The notes under the pieces are model-generated. The model ran no database searches. It had not been told where the DNA came from and was given only the letters and a program-made list of their open reading frames with translations. Shown here piece after piece: positions 5,397-10,360 of a stretch of DNA of 10,360 nt (positions are counted from its first letter, which is position 1; the number at the start of each line of letters is the position of its first letter). Source of the DNA: Gemmataceae bacterium (GTDB lineage Bacteria > Planctomycetota > Planctomycetia > Gemmatales > Gemmataceae); contig JADLBT010000498.1 in assembly GCA_020847555.1 (NCBI GenBank), positions 1 through 10,360 of the forward strand, in the 5' to 3' direction. A program made the position numbers and the translations under genes.

Positions 5397-6908
5397 ATGG
5401 ACGCGAACCACGCCTACACCGACCTGATCCACCGTGTCCGCGAGGGCCGCCTGCTCGGCTCGTGCGCCGAGTTGCTCGGCTGGGATGAGCGGACGTACAT
5501 GCCGCCGCGCGGGTCCGACCATCGCGCCCAGCAGATGGCCCTGCTCGCGCGTCTCGCTCACGAGATGAGCACCGCCCCGGAGATCGGCGGGCTGCTCGCG
5601 GCGGTGGAGGGATCGGCCCTGGTACAGGATGCTGACAGCCCGGTCGCCGCCAATGTCCGCGAGATCCGCCGCGCCTACAACCGGGCTGTCAAGCTTCCCA
5701 GGGAACTGGTCGAGGAACTGGCCCTGGTGACGACCCAGGCCCAGCCGGTGTGGCAGCAGGCACGCAAGAACAACGACTTCCCGGCCTTCGCGCCGTGGCT
5801 GGAAAGGATCGTCCGGCTGAAGCGCGACGAGGCGGCCGCGGTCGGCTATGAGGGCCACCCGTACAACGCCCTCCTGGATGAGTACGAGCCGGGCGCCACG
5901 ACCGCCGAGGTCACTCGTGTTTTCGCCGACCTGCGCACCGACCTCGTCCCGCTGGTGGCCGCCATCATCGACTCGGGCCGGCGGGCGCCGCACGAAATCG
6001 TCGAGCGCGAGTATCCGGTAGACCGGCAGGAGCGGTTCGGCCGGGAGGCAGCGGCTGCGATCGGGTTTGACTTCACGGCTGGCCGGCTGGACGTGACGAC
6101 CCATCCATTCTGCAGCGGTATCGGCCCGGGCGACTGCCGGCTGACGACCCGGTATAACCCGCGCCACTTCAACGAGGCGTTCTTCGGCGTGCTGCACGAA
6201 GCCGGCCACGGCATCTACGATCAGGGACTCGACCCGGAACACTTCGGCACCCCGCTCGGCAGTGCCTGCTCGCTCGGCATCCACGAGTCGCAGTCGCGGC
6301 TGTGGGAAAACCAGGTCGGCCGCAGCCGGCCCTTCTGGGAGCACTTCTTTCCGCGCGCCCGCCAAACGTTCCCGGAGGCGCTGGGGGACGCGACCCTCGA
6401 CGACTTCGTTTTCGCCATCAACGACGTGCGGCCGTCGTTCATCCGGGTCGAGGCGGACGAGGCGACGTACAACATGCACATCATCCTCCGGTTCGAGCTG
6501 GAGCAGGCGCTGATCGCGGGCGACCTGAAGCCGGCCGACGTCCCCGCGGCGTGGAACGCGAAGTTCCGCCAGCTCCTGGGTCTGACCCCACCGACCGACG
6601 CCCTCGGGTGCCTGCAGGACATCCACTGGAGCAGCGGCGGCGTCGGGTACTTCCCGACCTACACGCTCGGCAACCTGTACGCCGCCCAGTTCATGGAGCA
6701 GGCCCGGCAGGATCTCGGGGACGTGGACGGCGCGTTCCGTCGCGGCGAGTTCGGCCGGCTGAAGGGGTGGTTGAACGAGAAGGTCCACCGGCCCGGCCAG
6801 CACTGGCGCCCGGCCGATCTGTGCCGCCGCGTGACCGGCCGCCAGCTGAGCCACCGCCCGCTGCTGGAGTACCTGCGCCGCAAATACGAGCCGCTGTACG
6901 GACTGTGA
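5397..6908 (+). CDS. Carboxypeptidase Taq, M32 family metallopeptidase
   Basis: This 503-residue zinc carboxypeptidase removes C-terminal amino acids with broad specificity and matches the family's usual length of about 500. All five M32 signature motifs are present: HPF (236-238), DCRLT for DxRxT (246-250), HEAGH (267-271, zinc-binding histidines and catalytic glutamate), HESQ (296-299) and IRVEAD (349-354). There is no signal peptide, so it is cytoplasmic and likely acts in peptide turnover. The ATG at 5397 is chosen because the family N-terminus (AYTDLIHRVRE, then LLGWDERTYMPP) begins just after it. The frame runs back to 5292, but that part lies inside the long hairpin and is not protein-like. 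The ribosome site is weak (ggtggacgag). TACAAC at 5351-5356 could be a -10, though no -35 is convincing. Confidence 0.95.
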   Translation: MDANHAYTDLIHRVREGRLLGSCAELLGWDERTYMPPRGSDHRAQQMALLARLAHEMSTAPEIGGLLAAVEGSALVQDADSPVAANVREIRRAYNRAVKLPRELVEELALVTTQAQPVWQQARKNNDFPAFAPWLERIVRLKRDEAAAVGYEGHPYNALLDEYEPGATTAEVTRVFADLRTDLVPLVAAIIDSGRRAPHEIVEREYPVDRQERFGREAAAAIGFDFTAGRLDVTTHPFCSGIGPGDCRLTTRYNPRHFNEAFFGVLHEAGHGIYDQGLDPEHFGTPLGSACSLGIHESQSRLWENQVGRSRPFWEHFFPRARQTFPEALGDATLDDFVFAINDVRPSFIRVEADEATYNMHIILRFELEQALIAGDLKPADVPAAWNAKFRQLLGLTPPTDALGCLQDIHWSSGGVGYFPTYTLGNLYAAQFMEQARQDLGDVDGAFRRGEFGRLKGWLNEKVHRPGQHWRPADLCRRVTGRQLSHRPLLEYLRRKYEPLYGL

Positions 6909-6936
6909 GCCGCGTTTTCCCGCGAAGAAGTTGGGG

Positions 6937-6965
6937 TTGACCGCCCGGGCGACCCTCGTTACAAC
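6937..6965 (+). promoter_or_regulatory. Sigma70-like promoter for the lipoprotein gene
   Basis: TTGACC (6937-6942), a 17-nt spacer and TACAAC (6960-6965) lie about 120 nt before the lipoprotein ATG. Transcription would start near 6972, leaving a 5' leader of about 110 nt. That leader includes a perfect 6-bp stem with a 6-nt loop (7005-7022). Confidence 0.65.
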
Positions 6966-7083
6966 CCCCGCCGCTATTGGGGAGGTTGCAACAGCCGCAG
7001 CCCGCCTGCCAGGGAAGGCAGGGCAGCCCGCGCATGGGCCAGGGGGCGAAGGGCGAACCTTTTTCGGGGGAGAGGAATCCACA

Positions 7084-7755
7084 ATGGGCAAGAAGCCTGT
7101 GCTCGGTCTGGCGGGGGCGTTCCTTGCCGGAATGACGTTGGTCGGGTGTCGGAGTGCGGACTCGGGGCGTCCGTTCACCCCGGGGCCCGGCGCCGCGCCG
7201 GGATTTTCGCAGACGCGGACACCGGCGGGCTCCAGCAGTGCTCTCGCCCGCGGCCCGGCGAGCGGCGGCATGAATAGTGGCGGGAGCTTTGCCGGGACGG
7301 GCGGGAGCATGGGCGGGCCGACTCCCGTCGGTGGCCCCGGCAGCACCTTCACATCCACACAGGGCGGAACCTACGGGAGCACCCGCCAGCCGGCCGCTGG
7401 CGGCGGTTACAACCTGGGCACCGGCTCGCCCGGCTCCCTCGGCGCCGGTCCGGGCAGCCCGAACCTCGGGACCACAAGCCCCGTCGGCACCGGGAGTGTG
7501 GGCGGCGTGAGCAGCCCGGGCGCGGGCCTGGCGCCGACCGGCACCAGCACCAGCACGTCCGGCCGCATCCCGGACCCGTTCCCCGGCAGCGGCGGCAGCC
7601 AGCGCGTGAACAACTCGCCCGCTGCGGGCTTCGCCCCGCCGCCGGCCATGCCGGGTCAGCCCGCGACGACGCAGTACCAGACGCAGGGCATGCCGGTCCC
7701 GGCCAGCCCGCCGCAGCTGGCGACGCCGCCGTCGCTCGGCGGTATCCAGCAGTAA
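7084..7755 (+). CDS. Gly/Ser/Pro/Thr-rich lipoprotein, function unknown
   Basis: The 223-residue precursor has a clear lipoprotein signal peptide: positive MGKKP, a hydrophobic stretch and lipobox LVGC with Cys22 as the lipidation site. The mature protein should be membrane-anchored and exported. The rest is low-complexity, dominated by Gly, Ser, Thr and Pro, with repeated GTGS, GGSxG and TSTS units and no large hydrophobic core, so it is probably disordered. It ends with a Pro/Gln/Ala-rich stretch (about 180-223). The ATG at 7084 is supported by GGAGAGG (7069-7075) with an 8-nt gap. It is flanked by its own promoter and a strong terminator, so it is a single-gene unit. I recognise no domain; a surface or cell-envelope linker role is inference from composition. 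Low-complexity sequence makes homology searches unreliable here. Confidence 0.85.
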   Translation: MGKKPVLGLAGAFLAGMTLVGCRSADSGRPFTPGPGAAPGFSQTRTPAGSSSALARGPASGGMNSGGSFAGTGGSMGGPTPVGGPGSTFTSTQGGTYGSTRQPAAGGGYNLGTGSPGSLGAGPGSPNLGTTSPVGTGSVGGVSSPGAGLAPTGTSTSTSGRIPDPFPGSGGSQRVNNSPAAGFAPPPAMPGQPATTQYQTQGMPVPASPPQLATPPSLGGIQQ

Positions 7756-7777
7756 CAGATTGCTCGTCATCTCGATG

Positions 7778-7827
7778 GTTCGGCGGCGGAGCCCGTGGGT
7801 CAGGCTCCGCCGCCGAACGGCTTTTTT
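7778..7827 (+). terminator. Rho-independent terminator of the lipoprotein gene
   Basis: A perfect 16-bp GC-rich stem (7778-7793 with 7803-7818) and a 9-nt loop are followed by GGC and six T residues (7822-7827). It starts 23 nt after the lipoprotein stop codon. This is the only textbook intrinsic terminator in the window. Confidence 0.93.
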
Positions 7828-7921
7828 CCTGCGGCTCTACCCAATCGCGTCCACGCTCTCGCTCCCACCCCCGACGAGCAGGAATCCCTGCCCGCCTTCC
7901 GGAAACCTTCGCGGGAAGCGC

Positions 7922-7950
7922 TTGCAATCCCCGCGCGCTCTCACAACAAT
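7922..7950 (+). promoter_or_regulatory. Possible promoter of the DUF4282-LRR-lipase unit
   Basis: TTGCAA (7922-7927), a 17-nt spacer and AACAAT (7945-7950) each match four of six consensus bases. It lies downstream of the lipoprotein terminator and about 65 nt before the DUF4282 start, which is where a promoter is needed. Confidence 0.38.
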
Positions 7951-8016
7951 AACACGCATCACCAGCCCCGGCCGCCCGGCGCGAACGTCGCCCGCACCTC
8001 GACGAGGAGAGGCCCG

Positions 8017-8373
8017 ATGCCCCCGCCCCACGAACCCTGGCTGATCGCACGGCTGTTCGATTTCTCGTTCTCGCGATTCGTCTCGCTGTCACTGATCCGC
8101 CTCGCGTACTTCCTCCTCGCCGTGGCCGGCCTGGTCCCACTCCTCTTCGGTGTCTTCCTCCTGTTCCAGATCGGCCAGGACTTCCAGGACGCGCTCGTGC
8201 TGGCGGTCGTGCTGATGGTTGCCGCGCCGTTCATCTACCTGGTGTACCTGTTCCTCCTCCGGCTGCTCTGCGAAACGCTGATCGTGCTGTTCGCCGTGGC
8301 AGAACATCTCGCCGAGATCCGCGAGACGCTAAAACGCGCCGCCGACTCACCGCCTCCGTCGTCCCCCTCCTGA
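8017..8373 (+). CDS. DUF4282-like two-helix membrane protein
   Basis: The 118-residue protein has an amphipathic start (LFDFSFSRFVSLSLIR, about 13-28) and two strongly hydrophobic segments (about 28-50 and 58-81). It then has LLRLLCETLIVLFAVAEHL, with the Arg and Glu typical of DUF4282, and a short soluble tail ending in a Pro/Ser run. DUF4282 proteins are small inner-membrane proteins of unknown function. The ATG at 8017 is preferred because GAGGAGA (8004-8010) sits 6 nt upstream; the frame open from 7795 overlaps the preceding terminator and is not protein-like. The LRR gene starts 25 nt after its stop, so the two are probably cotranscribed. The family call is from pattern recognition alone. 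Confidence 0.8.
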   Translation: MPPPHEPWLIARLFDFSFSRFVSLSLIRLAYFLLAVAGLVPLLFGVFLLFQIGQDFQDALVLAVVLMVAAPFIYLVYLFLLRLLCETLIVLFAVAEHLAEIRETLKRAADSPPPSSPS

Positions 8374-8398
8374 TCTTCCAACGCGGGAAACGGCCGCC

Positions 8399-9079
8399 AT
8401 GACTGAATACACGCGCGTTCTGGTGCTGGGGGCGGGCTTCGGCCTCGTCAGCCTCGGCTACGTCTGGCTCCTCAGCCGCGCCTTCCGCGCCGGCAACTGG
8501 TGGGGCACGCTGCTGTTCTTCCTGCCCCCGCTGTTCCTTGTCTACTTCCTCCTGCACCCGCGCCGCTCCTGGGCGCCGGTACTGATAATGCTGCTGGGCG
8601 GCGTTGGCGTCCTGGTGCCGTATGGCGTCAAGTATTACCCGCGTTACTTCATCGACCTGGGACCAAGGGTGAAGATCGTGGAGGACGGACCGAACCCCGG
8701 GGTGCATGTGACGCTGACCGGCTGGAACCGGACCGACTACGGCGTCATCCTCGGGGCGTGGCCTGACGCCGTCGTGTTGCAGATGGCCAACAACGACGTG
8801 ACCGACGAGACGCTCACCGCTCTCGCGGAGATGAAGAAACTGCGGGTGCTGGATCTGGACGACACCGCCGTCACCGACGAGGGGCTGAAGGTGCTGGGCA
8901 AGTTGCCGGCGCTGCAGGTGCTGCGCCTGCGCCACACGAAGGTGACCGACGCGGGCTTCCGCGAACACCTCGCCCCGATGGCTTCGCTGCAGACCGTGCA
9001 TTACCGCGAGACGGGCCTCACGCGGACCACCCTGAACGACTGGAAGCAACGGAAAGAAGGGCGGAAGTTCCTGCCGTGA
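8399..9079 (+). CDS. Membrane-anchored leucine-rich repeat protein
   Basis: The 226-residue protein has three hydrophobic segments at about 7-25, 36-52 and 59-76, so it is anchored in the cytoplasmic membrane. A linker (about 80-122) is followed by about three leucine-rich repeats (124-205). The repeats carry the pattern xVTDExLxxLxxLxxLxxLxLxxT, seen as DDTAVTDEGLKVLGKLP and RHTKVTDAGFREHLAPM. This type is common in planctomycetes and resembles ribonuclease-inhibitor-like LRRs. The repeat domain is a likely protein-binding surface; the partner is unknown and so is the side of the membrane it faces. The start ATG at 8399 has only a weak GGGAAA upstream. It sits between the DUF4282 and lipase genes on the same strand with gaps of 25 and 65 nt, suggesting one operon. 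Confidence 0.86.
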   Translation: MTEYTRVLVLGAGFGLVSLGYVWLLSRAFRAGNWWGTLLFFLPPLFLVYFLLHPRRSWAPVLIMLLGGVGVLVPYGVKYYPRYFIDLGPRVKIVEDGPNPGVHVTLTGWNRTDYGVILGAWPDAVVLQMANNDVTDETLTALAEMKKLRVLDLDDTAVTDEGLKVLGKLPALQVLRLRHTKVTDAGFREHLAPMASLQTVHYRETGLTRTTLNDWKQRKEGRKFLP

Positions 9080-9144
9080 ACCGCGCGGGGACGGCCCAAC
9101 CGCCATCGGGCAAGCCGAAATCAGTCATCCCGGGAGACGCACCC

Positions 9145-10002
9145 ATGACTCTGGAACTCGTCACGGACGCCGCTGGCGACCCGCGCAACGCGCTGGCGCT
9201 GGCGGCCGCCTCGGACCTGGCCTACCTGCCGCAGGCCGAGGGAGCGGCCGCCTTTCAGGAGCAGCTGGGTATGCAGGCGCAGCTGTTCAGCGTGGACAAC
9301 ACCCAGGCGTATCTCGCCCAGAACGACCAGCACCTCGTGGTCGCCTTTCGCGGTACGGAGTCGCCGACGAGCATCGACGGGCTGAAGGACTGGCTTCTCA
9401 CCAACGCCGTTAACTTCCTGGTCGTCCCGGAGGGGCAACTCGGGACCGATCTGGCCGCCGCCGGGGTCGGGGCACGCTACCACCAGGGCTTCGTCAAGGC
9501 CCTCGGCGACATCTTTCCGCCGCTGTTCGCGGCCGTCGAGGCAGCCCTGAAGGCGAAGGAGCGCCCGCTGTGGATCACCGGCCACAGTCTCGGCGGGGCG
9601 CTTGCCCAGCTGGCCGCGTGGGTGTTCGACCGCCGGAGCATCCCGGTGCATCAGGTGTACACGTTCGGAGCGCCGATGATCGGGAACAACGCGGTCGCGA
9701 AGGCGTTCGACAAGGCGTTTCCGAACATGATCTTCCGCTACGCGGACACCAGCGACCCGATCCCGAAGTTGCCGACAGTGAGTCTGGCCGTGAACGACTA
9801 CTGCCACTGCGACAAGGAGGTAGGGGTGGGGGCGGCGGCCCCGGAGGCGGGATCGGCGCTGGAGTACTTCGGCCAGATGGCGAGCAAGACGGCAAACGGC
9901 CTGCTGAGCGGCACCCTGGTGGATGACTTCTGGAAGGGGGTGGTGGCGCGGGTCGCCTACCACTCGATGGAGAACTACCGTAAGCGTCTCACGGGGTCAT
10001 GA
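9145..10002 (+). CDS. Class 3 (fungal-type) lipase / alpha-beta hydrolase
   Basis: This 285-residue protein is a lipase class 3 hydrolase. The nucleophile elbow is GHSLGG (146-151, Ser148), preceded by LWIT. The oxyanion region VVAFRGTES (65-73) and the conserved YTFGAPMIGN (172-181) are present. Asp204 in DTSDPIPKLP and His273 in YHSMENY complete the Ser-Asp-His triad. These enzymes cleave ester bonds of acylglycerols or related lipids. There is no signal peptide or lipobox, so it would act in the cytoplasm or be exported by another route, which is unusual for a lipase. A Gly/Ala-rich insertion with CHCDKE (220-225) sits before the catalytic His. The ATG at 9145 is supported by GGGAGA (9132-9137); a GTG at 9076 overlapping the LRR stop is less likely. 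It closes the probable DUF4282-LRR-lipase unit. Confidence 0.92.
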   Translation: MTLELVTDAAGDPRNALALAAASDLAYLPQAEGAAAFQEQLGMQAQLFSVDNTQAYLAQNDQHLVVAFRGTESPTSIDGLKDWLLTNAVNFLVVPEGQLGTDLAAAGVGARYHQGFVKALGDIFPPLFAAVEAALKAKERPLWITGHSLGGALAQLAAWVFDRRSIPVHQVYTFGAPMIGNNAVAKAFDKAFPNMIFRYADTSDPIPKLPTVSLAVNDYCHCDKEVGVGAAAPEAGSALEYFGQMASKTANGLLSGTLVDDFWKGVVARVAYHSMENYRKRLTGS

Positions 10003-10020
10003 GCCGGCGGCTTCAGCGTT

Positions 10021-10038
10021 CCTGTCCGAGTGGACAGG
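10021..10038. terminator. Short hairpin between convergent genes
   Basis: A perfect 7-bp stem, cctgtcc (10021-10027) with ggacagg (10032-10038), has a 4-nt loop and lies in the 39-nt gap between the converging lipase and ilvB-like genes. There is no T-tract on either side, so a bidirectional terminator role is inferred from position only. Confidence 0.4.
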
Positions 10039-10041
10039 GGG

Positions 10042-10360
10042 CTACGCCTTGATGATGTCGCGCACCGTCATCCCGCCGGGGATCATCGGCAGTACGTGCT
10101 CCTGGTAGGGAACGAGCACGTCAAGGACATACGGCACCTCGCTGTCGAGCATCTCCTCGAGCGCCTCGTCCAGGTTCTCCTTGCGGGCGACGTGGCGGGC
10201 GCCGCAACGGAAGCCCCGCGCCAGGGTTACGAAGTCCGGGTACGGCTCCTTGTCTGGACCATCACCGAGGTACGTGTGCGCCCGATTGCTGTCGTAGAAG
10301 CGATCCTCCCACTGCGCCACCATGCCGAGATGCTGGTTGTTGAGCAGCAGCACCTTCACG
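10042..10360 (-). CDS. ilvB: Acetolactate synthase large subunit, C-terminal part (truncated by window edge)
   Basis: About 105 C-terminal residues of a thiamine-diphosphate enzyme are visible. The stretch [20 protein letters not shown] and the following NRAHTYLG are characteristic of the catalytic subunit of acetolactate synthase (IlvB/IlvI), where NNxxxGMVxQW lies in the ThDP-binding domain. The stop at 10042 is preceded by [21 protein letters not shown], the usual C-terminus. The enzyme condenses pyruvate units, or pyruvate with 2-oxobutyrate, in the first common step of branched-chain amino acid synthesis. The apparent start near 10359 is an internal GTG valine codon; the gene continues beyond the window, so roughly 450 N-terminal residues are missing. 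It converges on the lipase gene with a 39-nt gap. The regulatory subunit (ilvN) is not visible. Confidence 0.93.
   Translation of the reverse strand, partial: VKVLLLNNQHLGMVAQWEDRFYDSNRAHTYLGDGPDKEPYPDFVTLARGFRCGARHVARKENLDEALEEMLDSEVPYVLDVLVPYQEHVLPMIPGGMTVRDIIKA

Noticed and set aside
5310..7358. 682-codon open frame on the minus strand
   Set aside because: It is antisense to the M32 carboxypeptidase, which has all five signature motifs, and to the lipoprotein. It has no domain and starts within low-complexity sequence.
9121..9963. 280-codon open frame on the minus strand over the lipase
   Set aside because: It is a shadow frame; the catalytic triad and GHSLGG motif are on the plus strand.

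Overview
The window is GC-rich (roughly two thirds G+C) bacterial DNA. Its gene style points to a planctomycete of the Gemmata type (Gemmataceae). The clues are leucine-rich repeats of the V-T-D-x-G-L-x-x-L kind, an XRE regulator of a type I associate with that group, a Gly/Ser/Pro-rich lipoprotein, and a planctomycete-like acetolactate synthase end. This placement is inference. Bases 2-34 are not genomic: they match the Illumina TruSeq adapter with three mismatches, so the left edge is probably a contig end.

Left half (104-4758, all minus strand). In transcription order: a Rieske 2Fe-2S oxygenase (4758-3748), an XPB-type DNA helicase (3600-2227), its nuclease partner Bax1/DUF790 (2115-880), a small XRE-family regulator (648-367) and a 54-residue coiled-coil protein (268-104). 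XPB and Bax1 form the archaeal-type helicase-nuclease pair linked to nucleotide excision repair, here in a bacterium. Two related palindromic elements (2136-2216 and 3650-3740) with a conserved 23-nt loop bracket the helicase gene. One of them fills most of the helicase-nuclease spacer.

Right half (4968-10002, all plus strand). A YbeD/DUF493-like protein (4968-5252) is followed by a 96-bp long hairpin. Then come an M32 carboxypeptidase Taq (5397-6908), a lipoprotein with its own sigma70-like promoter and a textbook terminator (7084-7827), and a probable three-gene unit: a DUF4282 membrane protein (8017-8373), a membrane-anchored LRR protein (8399-9079) and a class 3 lipase (9145-10002). A convergent, truncated ilvB-like gene enters from the right edge (10042-10360, minus).

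Most of the genes are ordinary housekeeping or accessory functions. The observations most worth a second look are the bacterial XPB-Bax1 operon with its embedded palindromic element, the repeat family itself, and the long hairpin at 5255-5350. No CRISPR array, tRNA, rRNA, transposase or recognised defence system is visible. No gene-free stretch exceeds 300 bases.
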